Shown here: positions 7,700 through 15,461 of the stretch, in pieces
Position numbering within the stretch: position 1 is the first letter of the stretch
How the letters are laid out: each line of letters starts with the position of its first letter
NCBI GenBank assembly: GCA_002395905.1
Contig: DGVK01000160.1
Coordinates: forward strand, 1 to 15,664
Length of the DNA stretch: 15,664 nucleotides
Direction of reading: 5' to 3'
Source of the DNA: Verrucomicrobia bacterium UBA4286
GTDB lineage: Bacteria > Verrucomicrobiota > Kiritimatiellia > RFP12 > UBA1067
The notes under the pieces: model-generated
What the model was told of the DNA's origin: nothing
Databases searched by the model: none
Seen by the model: the letters and a program-made list of their open reading frames with translations, nothing else
Made by a program: the position numbers and the translations under genes

Positions 7700-9361
7700 T
7701 CAGGGCCCGTCGACGCGCGCGCCCTTCACAGGATCGTACTCCGAGCGGATCGGGCCGCGAACGGTAGGCACCACGCCCGAAAAAGCGAATGAGGCCCGGT
7801 ACGGCTCCACTTCGTACGTGGCGAACCCGGGACTCGTGGGCTTTACGCCGAGAATGCAGCGGGTTATGATGTTCAGAGGAGCCGTCGCCCAGGCATGGTT
7901 CCAGTCCTGGTTGGGCTTCGCTTCAAGGCTCCACGCTTCGGTCGTTATCGTCGAACCCTGCTCCATCATGCCGAGCCACGAACGGTTCGATCGCGACGTC
8001 ATGAGCCTTATGGCATCCTCGCCGCGACCGCCCGCGAAGAGCGCCTCAAGCAGATACTGCGCGAAGTAGACGCTGCACGCCATTCCCTTCGCCGCCAGGA
8101 AATCCGCGACATGCGCGGCGCGTTCGCGCGGCACGAGACCGAATGCCAGCGCCGCCGCGTTCGCATGAAGGGACGTGTGATCCGCACCCTCGCCGTCGGC
8201 GTAAAGACCTGTCTCCGGCCTGTACAGCACCCGGTCGAACGACGCCTTCACCTTCCTGGCGCGAGCATCGAACATCGCCGCATCGTCCGCATGTCCAAGC
8301 GCGTCGGCTATGTCGCGCATCTCCCTGAGGTTGCGGTAATGGAAGGCGTTGACAACCGCGTTCACCGGCTTGAAAACAAACCCGTCGCGCTCGCCGACGG
8401 GCCAATCCACTATATCGCCCTGGTCGGCGCGCGAATGATCGGGGAACGAGACTAGCAGGCCGTCCCCGCGCGCCAGACCCAGGAGGAGCTTTTCGTCTCT
8501 GAGAAGCGAATAGTGCCTTGCGATGAGGTTTGTCGACCCGGAGTACATCCAATCGGTCCACGCCATCATGATCATGTGCTGCGCCCACTCGGTAGGCCAC
8601 GTCGGATGGGCGACAAGATGCTCGAACGTGCGGCGCGCCATCTCGAAATCGGCGTCGATGGAATAATGCCCGAGCTGGTTCAAGTATGCGTCGGCCTCAT
8701 AGGGGATGCGCTCGCGGTCGCCGTCGACATACACACCGGCGAAACTCGTCGCCCATACAGAATACTTGCAAAAGCCGTATACCTTCGAGAGCGCTTCATC
8801 GCCGCATTCGAACGACGACGCCGTCATGTCGATCGGCCAGTGGAGGGCGAGCCTCCGCGCTTTCGCAGCGCCCACGCCTGCGGCGGCGACGCTCCGAGCC
8901 CCCACCTCGACATAGCGAAACGGCATGACGACGCCGAACTCCGCAGGCACGGCGACCGCGCGAGAACGCCTGTTCACGCCTGCCGTGTTTCTCCTGTCCG
9001 CGACGAGCGGCACGCGCTCGAAGCCCGTGCCGCAGGAGACGAACGCGACCTCTGCCGCACGGATCGCGCCTCCAGGCCTCATGTCGATCATTCCGTCCGC
9101 GCCGAGCTTCTCCCCGAGGCGCACGGTGTATTCACCAGCAGGCAGATCCAGCTCGGCCCATCCGAAAGCGGCGCGACCGAAGTCGACGAGCAGTCTGCCG
9201 TCCGGGAAGACCTGTTCGCACGCGGCGCTCTGCGTGTCCGCCACGACTTCGGCGCGGGACGGCGCGCCGCGCGCCGCGAGCGACGCCGCCGCGAAAGCCA
9301 GCGGCAGAACCGCTGCAACGCGGCGAATCCACATCATCGGCATGCGCGACTGCTTCATCAT
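7700..9361 (-). CDS. Exported GH78-type alpha-L-rhamnosidase
   Basis: A glycosidase that should release terminal alpha-L-rhamnose from glycosides or polysaccharides by inversion. Residues 1-~33 are a Sec signal peptide (basic WIRR, then a hydrophobic Ala/Leu core), placing it in the periplasm or outside. Residues ~55-160 are a beta-sandwich remnant (LLVDFGRAAFGW, GEYTVRLGEKL). Residues ~180-520 form the (alpha/alpha)6 barrel. DGDRERIPYEAD (213-224) matches the GH78 general-acid region, E475 in TTEAW is the likely general base, and NHAWATAPL (488-496) is another family motif. At 553 residues it is shorter than many GH78 enzymes, which carry extra N-terminal sandwich domains. GGAAG seven bases before the ATG supports the start in form GGAAG-N7-ATG. 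It is 13 bp after the SorE-like dehydrogenase, probably the same transcript. The exact glycan is unknown, and related unsaturated-glycan or rhamnan activities are possible. Confidence 0.82.
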   Translation of the reverse strand: MMKQSRMPMMWIRRVAAVLPLAFAAASLAARGAPSRAEVVADTQSAACEQVFPDGRLLVDFGRAAFGWAELDLPAGEYTVRLGEKLGADGMIDMRPGGAIRAAEVAFVSCGTGFERVPLVADRRNTAGVNRRSRAVAVPAEFGVVMPFRYVEVGARSVAAAGVGAAKARRLALHWPIDMTASSFECGDEALSKVYGFCKYSVWATSFAGVYVDGDRERIPYEADAYLNQLGHYSIDADFEMARRTFEHLVAHPTWPTEWAQHMIMMAWTDWMYSGSTNLIARHYSLLRDEKLLLGLARGDGLLVSFPDHSRADQGDIVDWPVGERDGFVFKPVNAVVNAFHYRNLREMRDIADALGHADDAAMFDARARKVKASFDRVLYRPETGLYADGEGADHTSLHANAAALAFGLVPRERAAHVADFLAAKGMACSVYFAQYLLEALFAGGRGEDAIRLMTSRSNRSWLGMMEQGSTITTEAWSLEAKPNQDWNHAWATAPLNIITRCILGVKPTSPGFATYEVEPYRASFAFSGVVPTVRGPIRSEYDPVKGARVDGP

Positions 9362-9374
9362 GCGGATGCTTCCG

Positions 9375-10739
9375 CTACAAGCGGCGCTCGACGATCTTTG
9401 CGACAGGTTCGCCGACGGAGATTCTCGGCGCCTTCGCGAGGAGGCAGTCCTCCGCCGCCTTGCACCACAAGCCTCCGTTTGCCGAGCATATGCGGTCCAG
9501 TTCGGCGTAGAGCGGATCGATCTTGCCCTTCTCGGCGAAATCGTCGATCGCTACCATCGGCAGATCGAGGTGGGTGTAGACGAGGCGTTTTCCGCCGGGC
9601 ACGACCGGAAGATCGATGGTCGCCTGCGCCGCCGAGGGGAGGCCGCCGACGTGCGTGATCATGACCTCGGGGTGCAGATATCCCTTTCCTATCCAGTCCA
9701 CCGAGTCGGACATATCCTTCACATCGCCGCCCGAATTCGCGACGATATGGTGGTTCATGTAATGAATGTTGTAAAAGTTGAACGGCGCGGACAGTTTCTG
9801 GTCGGTCGGGCCTGCAAAGAAGTTGAGGCAGCCGCCGAACGCCAGAAGGTCCGAGCACTGCGTGATTAGAGCGGGCACCGCGGCAAAAAGGAAGATGTCG
9901 TCGTATCCGCCGCCGGTGGACGTTGGGTTCGAAGGGTCGTAGCCTTCGTCGCTGTTCATAGCCTTCAGAAAAGCGACCGGATCGGCGATGCCTTTCGTGT
10001 TGACGAAATGGACATCTACCCCGTTCACCTTCCCGTCGGCGCGGCCGTCGGCGAATGAGAGGCCGAACATGCGCGCCGCGCGGGAGAGGCGCGCGTCGTC
10101 GATATCCGTCACCACAAGGCGGCGCGGTCGCTTCTCGGGCGAGTGGCAGGCTATGTCGATGCACCCGAGCCCCATCGCGCCGCACCCCGCCATGAGCAGC
10201 ATCGTGCCGCCCGCCTCCACCCCCATCTCATGGACGTGCGAACCGAAAGGATGGTGGTAGTTGGTCCTGAAAGCCGAGACGATGCAGCTTATGGGTTCGG
10301 CAAGCGAGCACTTGAAGTAGGCGTCGCCCTCGTATGGAAGAAGGCATCCCATCTCCATTATTATGGAAGGCAGGTAGACGTGAGTCGTCTCGCCGCCTAC
10401 CGAGTGCCACGCGTATCCCATGGTTTCAAGTTCGTGGCCGGGGATGTTGAAGGCGGGCTGGATGCACACGCGCTGGCCGACGCTGAACTGCGAGGCCCAC
10501 TTCGGCCCAACCTCGCGCACGACGCCCGAGACTTCGTGACCGAACATGATCGGATTCACCGCTATATCCTTCGGCACGCGCTTGTGCCCCGTGCCGAGCG
10601 CCACCGCCTTGTAGTCGCTGAGGCAGATGGTGTTTGTGACGATCTCGACGACGACGCCGTCTTCGCCCGCGCCCTCCAGCTCTACATCCTCCAGCCTGGC
10701 GTCTTTCGCGCCGTACAGCCTCCATGCTTTTGCGTTCAT
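9375..10739 (-). CDS. Zinc-dependent medium-chain dehydrogenase, SorE (L-sorbose-1-phosphate reductase)-like
   Basis: Medium-chain dehydrogenase/reductase of 454 residues. Catalytic-zinc ligands appear to be C39 (TICLSDYKA), H68/E69 (FGHE) and E148 (SLAEP). The four-cysteine structural-zinc loop of classical alcohol dehydrogenases is absent. The Rossmann motif is AGCGAMG (184-190), followed by VVTDIDDARLSRA. Motifs such as GHKRVPKDIA, CLLPYEGDAYFKCSLAEP, NFFAGPTD and THVGGL recall L-sorbose-1-phosphate reductases as I remember them, so a keto-sugar (phosphate) or polyol oxidoreduction is likely; the substrate is inferred only. The start at 10739 (MNAKAWRLYG) is chosen over an upstream in-frame start because AGGAG lies nine bases ahead and the promoter would otherwise fall inside the gene. 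It leads the two-gene unit with the GH78 enzyme. Confidence 0.8.
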   Translation of the reverse strand: MNAKAWRLYGAKDARLEDVELEGAGEDGVVVEIVTNTICLSDYKAVALGTGHKRVPKDIAVNPIMFGHEVSGVVREVGPKWASQFSVGQRVCIQPAFNIPGHELETMGYAWHSVGGETTHVYLPSIIMEMGCLLPYEGDAYFKCSLAEPISCIVSAFRTNYHHPFGSHVHEMGVEAGGTMLLMAGCGAMGLGCIDIACHSPEKRPRRLVVTDIDDARLSRAARMFGLSFADGRADGKVNGVDVHFVNTKGIADPVAFLKAMNSDEGYDPSNPTSTGGGYDDIFLFAAVPALITQCSDLLAFGGCLNFFAGPTDQKLSAPFNFYNIHYMNHHIVANSGGDVKDMSDSVDWIGKGYLHPEVMITHVGGLPSAAQATIDLPVVPGGKRLVYTHLDLPMVAIDDFAEKGKIDPLYAELDRICSANGGLWCKAAEDCLLAKAPRISVGEPVAKIVERRL

Positions 10740-10777
10740 AGTTTTCTTCTCCTGTGTTGGTTGAATTTTTCGCGTGT

Positions 10778-10806
10778 ATTGTACCCCATTCGCGGCAAAA
10801 GGTAAA
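10778..10806 (-). promoter_or_regulatory. Promoter of the SorE-like dehydrogenase/rhamnosidase unit
   Basis: On the minus strand TTTACC (10806-10801) is followed by 17 bases and TACAAT (10783-10778). The predicted start is near 10771, giving a leader of about 32 bases that carries AGGAG nine bases before the ATG at 10739. Unlike the other promoters here, it lacks the TGN extension and has a fair -35. Confidence 0.55.
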
Positions 10807-10841
10807 CAACAAATTTTCACCGCCGGTTTGCAAGATTCAGC

Positions 10842-11327
10842 CTAGCGGCGGGATTTGAAGAAATCCTTGAGAACCGCCAGGCAGGGTTCTTCCATGACGC
10901 CTGCGACGATCGCAGGATGATGGTTCATGCCCGGATGACGGAAGATGTCGAAAACCGTCGAGCCGCCGCGCTTGGGATCGCTCGCGCCCCACACGACCGC
11001 GTCGAGGCGGCCCAGCGCGATCGCCCCGGCGCACATGGGGCACGGCTCTTTCGTCACATAAAGCCTGCATCCCGAAAGCCGCCAGTTGCCCTTTGCCGCG
11101 AACGCCTGCGAAAGCGCCAGCATCTCCGCGTGGGCCGTGGCGTCCACGAGCCCTTCGGTCTGGTTGTGGGCGCGGCCGAGTATGCGGCACTCCGCCGGCA
11201 TGTCGACGCCTCCTTCGGGAATTTCCACGATCACGCATCCCGTCGGCACCTCGCCGTCGGCCGCGGCCTTCTCGGCCTCGCGCAGGGCCATCGCCATGAA
11301 ATGCCTGTCTATCTCGTCCTGCGTCAT
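10842..11327 (-). CDS. tadA: tRNA-specific adenosine deaminase
   Basis: Deaminates A34 to inosine in the anticodon of tRNA-Arg(ACG), which is needed to read CGN codons. The 161 residues contain zinc ligand H66 and proton shuttle E68 in TAHAEM, plus zinc ligands C96 and C99 in PCPMCAGAI; W113-G114 precedes the SDPKRGGS loop. Between the first strands there is an extra segment, EIPEGGVDMPAECRIL (about 35-50), longer than the short turn of E. coli TadA. The start at 11327 is two bases after the FmdB-type gene's stop, suggesting translational coupling; an in-frame upstream extension through that gene is ignored. It is the last gene of the five-gene run. A guanine/cytosine deaminase relative is possible but less likely given the motif set. 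Confidence 0.92.
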   Translation of the reverse strand: MTQDEIDRHFMAMALREAEKAAADGEVPTGCVIVEIPEGGVDMPAECRILGRAHNQTEGLVDATAHAEMLALSQAFAAKGNWRLSGCRLYVTKEPCPMCAGAIALGRLDAVVWGASDPKRGGSTVFDIFRHPGMNHHPAIVAGVMEEPCLAVLKDFFKSRR

Positions 11328-11329
11328 CG

Positions 11330-11581
11330 TCAATACATCTTTTCGTATTCGCCCTTCGCGACGCGCTTCAATGTGTGAAAGCCGGCCCGCTTCGCACGGT
11401 AGTGGAGATCGGTCCTTGAATGCGTGAGCCCCGGCGGACACATGACTCTGAACACCTCGGCGTGGCAGTAGGGGCATCTTTCAAGACGGGCCTCGCTTAA
11501 AGACTGTGTTATCTCGAAACCGCCCCGGCACTTCTCGCACCCCTTCTCGGGCGTCTTCGCCTCATATACGTAGAGCGGCAT
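11330..11581 (-). CDS. FmdB-family zinc-ribbon protein
   Basis: A small 83-residue protein with two CxxC pairs, C15-EK-C18 and C36-PY-C39, forming one zinc ribbon. It begins MPLYVYEA, as is typical of the FmdB/CxxC_CxxC_SSSS family (usually MP.YEY). The first cysteine pair sits after an inserted KTPEKG. FmdB was first described as a regulator of formamidase genes, but the role of most members is unknown and none is claimed here. The tail after residue 45 is basic and Tyr-rich, without recognisable domains. Its ATG overlaps the aroQ stop by one base (TGATG), and tadA starts two bases after its own stop. Confidence 0.85.
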   Translation of the reverse strand: MPLYVYEAKTPEKGCEKCRGGFEITQSLSEARLERCPYCHAEVFRVMCPPGLTHSRTDLHYRAKRAGFHTLKRVAKGEYEKMY

Positions 11582-12015
11582 CAGCGAGCCTCCCCTTTTA
11601 CGAGATGACGTATCGCGTCGGCATACGACTCGAACCCGCGCCCTTTGAAGGTCGCCTCCGCCGCCATCGAAACGTATGAGAGGTGACGGAACCCTTCGCG
11701 CTGCGAAGGGTCTGACAGATGCACCTCGACCGTCCGCACGCCTGCCGCCTTTATCGCGTCGAGGATCGCGACGGACGTGTGGGTGTAGGCCGCGGCGTTA
11801 AGCACGATCGCGTCGTATTCACCACGCGCCTGCTGTATCCATGTGACGAGTTCGCCCTCGTGGTTTGACTGCCGCACGTCGGCGCTCGCGCCGGCCGCTT
11901 TCGCCGTCTCGCGCACGAACGCCTCCAGCTCGGCGTATGTGCGGCTGCCGTATATCGCGGGTTCGCGCACGCCGAGCATGTTGAGATTTGGTCCGTTTAA
12001 TACAAGTATCTTCAT
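11581..12015 (-). CDS. aroQ: Type II 3-dehydroquinate dehydratase
   Basis: Third step of the shikimate pathway: 3-dehydroquinate to 3-dehydroshikimate by the type II (anti-elimination, enolate) mechanism; the family forms dodecamers in the cytosol. The length of 144 residues is normal. LNGPNLNMLG (6-15) leads to the essential tyrosine Y22 on the lid. NAAAYTHTS (73-81) contains N73 and H79; the usual form here is NPG or NAG, so the third residue is altered to Ala. EVHLSDPSQREGFRH (97-111) supplies E97, H99 and the substrate-anion site. The C-terminal segment ATFKGRGFESY differs from the common IxGxGxxGY but keeps the position. It lies three bases after the fucose gene's stop and overlaps the FmdB-type gene by one base. 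Confidence 0.93.
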   Translation of the reverse strand: MKILVLNGPNLNMLGVREPAIYGSRTYAELEAFVRETAKAAGASADVRQSNHEGELVTWIQQARGEYDAIVLNAAAYTHTSVAILDAIKAAGVRTVEVHLSDPSQREGFRHLSYVSMAAEATFKGRGFESYADAIRHLVKGEAR

Positions 12016-12018
12016 AAG

Positions 12019-14055
12019 TCATATGTCCAGTGAGAAGCCGTAGCACCTGCCGCCGTTGCCGGCCGCGGCGAGAACCTTGCGCATCTTCGCCTTGGCGGTC
12101 CGCGATTTCGCGATGGCGAAAAGGAATCCGCCGCCGCCCGCCCCTGCGAGCGACACGGCCTCGGTCCACGGAGCAATACGGGCGATTATGCTCTCGACCT
12201 GCGCATTTGTGCTCCCAGGGTCGAGAGCCTTCTTGTTCATCCAATAGGCGTTGACGCACGCCGCGAACGCACGCCAGTCGCCGTTCGCCACCGCGCGGAA
12301 GCACGCCGCCGCGTCGCGCTTCAGCGCCGCGACTGTAGCGTGGGCGATGCCGTCGGGGTTCTCACGATAGAACGTGAGCACCCCGCGCAGAACGTCGCGC
12401 GCCATGCGCTTCTGTCCCGTGAAGTACAGGACGCCTCTTTCCTCTAGAAAAGCCGCGAACGCGCGCTCGGCCTTGCGCGGCAGACGGCGCACGCGGAACT
12501 TCTGCGCCGCGCCGGGCGCCGTGGAAACTAGCTTCACCCCCGGATAGAGCGCGCCCATCTGGTCCTGCCAGCCGCCGCCCGTCTTCATCTCCTGCTCAAG
12601 GCGCAGCGTCGCGAGAGCCACCGTGTCGGGATCGTGCGGGCGGCCGGCTGTCTTGAGCAGAGCCTGCACGAGCGCCGCGCCGAGAATGGAGCTTGTGCCC
12701 ATGCCGCTCCCCTTGGGCACATCTGCGAATATCCTTATCGAAAGACCGCCCTGCGAGAACGAGTAGCCTGTGACCGCGAGAGCGCTCTTCACGAGCGCGC
12801 ACCAGTCGTGTGGATCCTTCTCGCCGTATATCTCGTCGCGGCGCGTAAGGACGCCGCGCCTGCCGAGGTCCACGCTTTCAACGCGAACTTCGCGCGCGCC
12901 GGTGCGCGAGACCTCTGCGACGACAGGCCGCAGCCCTTCAAGCTTCACCGCCGCGTTCATCACGCAGCCGCCTTTTTCGTTGCATATCGGCGGCGTGTCG
13001 CTCCATCCTCCCGCGAGATCTATCCGCAGAGGGAATGTAACGCGAACAGCCGACCTTATCGAAAGGAGGCGCGGATAGTCGACGCGTTTCATCTTCTCGC
13101 CGAGTCCGTGCCGCTCCCAGAGACCGTCGGTCTTGAAGTTGTCGTCGATTCTGTATTTGAGGTCGTACCAATCGTCTCTGCCGAGAGGGATGCATGTAAA
13201 GCACTCGCCGCGTTTAAGCGAAAGGCGGTCGAAGCGTCCGGGCGGGACGTTGGTCACGATGTTGTCGCCTGCCAGGTCGAGCCTGCACGACGCGCAGTCG
13301 ACATAAGTCCCGCCGTCGCCGAGTCTCGCGAGGAGTTCACGTGACGATCCTATGTGGAAGAAGCCGCACCGCCCGACCACATTGACGTTGAACCGCGCAA
13401 AGCCCTCAAGCAGCAGTTTCGGGAACTCTTCGTATATGTCGCCCGCGACAGGAAGCTTCTTCATCTTTTCGGCCGTCGGCAGGTCGATGAACATTATTCC
13501 CGTGTCGATGAGGTGGCGGCCCCTGGACACCTGCGGTTTCTGCAGGAAGCCTTCGACGCGCTCAAGCCGCGCCGCGCCGCGGGCCGTTGAGCCGCCGCCG
13601 GCCAGATACACTCCGTGCCGACGCGCCTCTTCGGGTCCGTCGGGATACGCGACGCCCGTCACGCCGGGCGCCGAGAAATCGGCCGCGCCGAAATCGAAGT
13701 CGAGAAGCACGTCGCCCGAGCATACGAGCAGGCCGCCCTTCTCCGGCAGACGGAGGCGTTCCATCGTCTCTACGATATGCTCGAACATGCTGCGGCCGTC
13801 ACGCATCGGGACGAACGCCTTGCCCATCGCGGCATAGGCCGGGGTGCGCCGCGCGTCGCCGCCCGAATGGCATACAAGCACTTTCCCCGAAAGAGCGCCG
13901 AGCCGCCTCAACGCGTTTACCGTCGCGCCGAGCGAGCCTGCGCGCCTGCCGCCCGGATCGGCGATCACTTTGACACGCCGGTCGCCGCGCGTCTGCGCGC
14001 GGTAGCCGCGGGCCTGCGCCTCGTTTGCCGCCGTTATAACTATGGTGTCGAACAT
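12019..14055 (-). CDS. fkp: Compact bifunctional L-fucokinase / fucose-1-phosphate guanylyltransferase (FKP-like)
   Basis: Salvage route from L-fucose to L-fucose-1-phosphate (kinase) to GDP-L-fucose (pyrophosphorylase), which supplies fucosylation of surface glycans. Residues ~1-240 are the pyrophosphorylase half: PGGRRAGSLGAT (34-45), HSGGDARRTP (63-72), CSGDVLL (112-118) and LQKP (171-174). Residues ~335-678 are the GHMP kinase half: FPLRIDLAGGWSDTPP (341-356), the ATP loop PKGSGMGTSS (447-456), GGGWQDQ (493-499) and AGAGGGGF (637-644). At 678 residues it is well below Bacteroides FKP (about 950); the shortening seems to affect the linker/beta-helix region between the halves. The start at 14055 is chosen because AAAGGA lies nine bases upstream; an in-frame GTG at 14073 has no such support. 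It is 36 bp downstream of the transporter gene. Confidence 0.88.
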   Translation of the reverse strand: MFDTIVITAANEAQARGYRAQTRGDRRVKVIADPGGRRAGSLGATVNALRRLGALSGKVLVCHSGGDARRTPAYAAMGKAFVPMRDGRSMFEHIVETMERLRLPEKGGLLVCSGDVLLDFDFGAADFSAPGVTGVAYPDGPEEARRHGVYLAGGGSTARGAARLERVEGFLQKPQVSRGRHLIDTGIMFIDLPTAEKMKKLPVAGDIYEEFPKLLLEGFARFNVNVVGRCGFFHIGSSRELLARLGDGGTYVDCASCRLDLAGDNIVTNVPPGRFDRLSLKRGECFTCIPLGRDDWYDLKYRIDDNFKTDGLWERHGLGEKMKRVDYPRLLSIRSAVRVTFPLRIDLAGGWSDTPPICNEKGGCVMNAAVKLEGLRPVVAEVSRTGAREVRVESVDLGRRGVLTRRDEIYGEKDPHDWCALVKSALAVTGYSFSQGGLSIRIFADVPKGSGMGTSSILGAALVQALLKTAGRPHDPDTVALATLRLEQEMKTGGGWQDQMGALYPGVKLVSTAPGAAQKFRVRRLPRKAERAFAAFLEERGVLYFTGQKRMARDVLRGVLTFYRENPDGIAHATVAALKRDAAACFRAVANGDWRAFAACVNAYWMNKKALDPGSTNAQVESIIARIAPWTEAVSLAGAGGGGFLFAIAKSRTAKAKMRKVLAAAGNGGRCYGFSLDI

Positions 14056-14091
14056 TGCCGCAAATCCTTTCACCGCCGCTCGCGGGTTCTG

Positions 14092-15429
14092 CTACTCGAC
14101 CTCGCCGGCGGCCGGCGCGCCCCACATGAGAAGAAGCACCGCCCCGCCTATGACCGACGCCGCCAGCACCGTCGCATACGCGAAACTCCAGCCCCAGCGC
14201 TGGACTACATAGCCGAAGCCGATTCCCGAAAGGATTGTCGACGCATACGAGAATATCCCGACGAACCCGCCTGCCACGCCTGCCGCGCGCGGCGTCGCCT
14301 GCTGTGTTGTCGCCACGCCGAGCAGCGCCTGCGGACCGTAAATGAAGAATCCGACCATCATGAACGGCGCGAGCTTGAACGCGACAGGCGCGGACGCAGG
14401 GACGAGCCAGAACGCTGCGAGCGAAACCGCCGCGCCGGCCATGCAAACGACGCTCGTGCGGTGGGCGCGGCTGCCGAAGAAACGGTCTGTCGCCCAGCCC
14501 GCGGCAACCATTCCGAGATTGCCGCCGAGGATCTCGAAGACGAAGAGGAGCGACGTCGCGGCGGCGAGCGAGAGCCCCTTCGTCTCCATGAGAAGGACTA
14601 TCCCCCAGTCGAGCGCAGCGAAGCGCACCGTGTAGACGAAGAAGTCTGCCACCGCGATTATCCATACGTTGGGGTTGCGGAAGACATGCCGCGAGACATA
14701 CGATTTGTAGTCCGCCCCGTCGTCCGCCTGCTTTTTCGCTGGCGCGCCGCCGCCGGGCGCCGCGACCGGTTCGAGGCCGACTGCGGAAGGATCGTCCTTG
14801 AAGAGCGCCAGCACCGCCACGCCGCCTGCCGCGGCAATCGCCGCAGGGACAATGAAGCAGAGCCGCCACGAGTGGAACGAGGGTATGAGGAACCAGCCGC
14901 ACAGCGCGAAAATCGCGCCCGCGCCGACCGAGTGGGAGAGATTCCATATTGACTGCTTGGTGGAAAGCTCTTCCGGCGGGAACCATTTCGGGAGAGTCTT
15001 TATGCATGGCCCGACGCCCATCCCCTGAAAGTACTGGTTCACAATCCATACAAGCCCCATCGTCCAGACGAGCGAGGTCGCAGCCGCCGCGCCCTCCGAC
15101 ACCGCAGGCGCGGCGCCGCCCATGACGAGGAAGTCGCTGAAACCGAAAACCATGTTCACCGCCGAGCAGATGAAGAGCCCTGCGGCCATCACCTTTCGTG
15201 CGGAGTTGCGGTCGGCGACGATTCCGTTAAGGAAGCGCCCTGTGCCGTAAACTATGCCGCCCGCAGTAAGGAACGCACCCAGCTGGACCTTGGAGACGCC
15301 GATCTCGCCAAGCAAAGGCATCGCTATCGAAAGGTTCTTGCGGATTATGTAGTAAAGGGCATAACCGCCCATAGTGACCAGCAGAGTCTCCCACTGCCAC
15401 CACTTCATCGACTTTGTAGTACGCGACAT
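14092..15429 (-). CDS. OPA-family MFS transporter (organophosphate:phosphate antiporter, GlpT/UhpT-like)
   Basis: Inner-membrane antiporter of the major facilitator superfamily, 445 residues with about 12 hydrophobic segments and a central hydrophilic loop (~215-250). The OPA signature GYALYYIIRKNLSIAMP (22-38) is clear. Residues equivalent to the GlpT substrate-site set R45, H165 and R269 are present: R30, H166 (WNLSHSVG) and R269 (FFVYTVRFAALDW). This supports binding of a phosphorylated substrate such as glycerol-3-phosphate or a hexose phosphate; which one is not decidable. UhpC-like sensor function is the alternative. The start at 15429 (MSRTTKS) is favoured, since AAGGATG lies just upstream; the ATG at 15438 would sit directly on that site. 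It is first in the run ahead of fkp, so a sugar-phosphate supply role is inferred. Confidence 0.85.
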   Translation of the reverse strand: MSRTTKSMKWWQWETLLVTMGGYALYYIIRKNLSIAMPLLGEIGVSKVQLGAFLTAGGIVYGTGRFLNGIVADRNSARKVMAAGLFICSAVNMVFGFSDFLVMGGAAPAVSEGAAAATSLVWTMGLVWIVNQYFQGMGVGPCIKTLPKWFPPEELSTKQSIWNLSHSVGAGAIFALCGWFLIPSFHSWRLCFIVPAAIAAAGGVAVLALFKDDPSAVGLEPVAAPGGGAPAKKQADDGADYKSYVSRHVFRNPNVWIIAVADFFVYTVRFAALDWGIVLLMETKGLSLAAATSLLFVFEILGGNLGMVAAGWATDRFFGSRAHRTSVVCMAGAAVSLAAFWLVPASAPVAFKLAPFMMVGFFIYGPQALLGVATTQQATPRAAGVAGGFVGIFSYASTILSGIGFGYVVQRWGWSFAYATVLAASVIGGAVLLLMWGAPAAGEVE

Positions 15430-15452
15430 GTCTTGCATCCTTGTTTGACGTA

Positions 15453-15461
15453 ATTATACCA
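15453..15461 (-). promoter_or_regulatory. Extended -10 promoter of the transporter-fkp-aroQ-fmdB-tadA run
   Basis: The minus strand reads TGGTATAAT, a perfect -10 hexamer (15458-15453) with the TGN extension. No good -35 is present 16-18 bases upstream. The predicted start near 15446 leaves a leader of about 17 bases carrying AAGGATG before the ATG at 15429. Confidence 0.6.

Noticed and set aside
7697..7716. GCGTC...GACGC inverted repeat between the convergent ybaK and rhamnosidase genes
   Set aside because: Only five pairs with a ten-base loop, located within the rhamnosidase 3' end and without a T-tract. Likely chance in G/C-rich DNA.
10801..10821. Hairpin GGTGAA/TTTACC followed by TTTT, a possible tadA terminator
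   Set aside because: The stem is only six pairs with a G-T wobble and a nine-base loop, and it coincides with the dehydrogenase -35. Too weak to call.
12634..14952. Long plus-strand open frames opposite fkp and the transporter
   Set aside because: They are Arg/Ala-rich shadow translations of high-G+C genes without domains or start signals.
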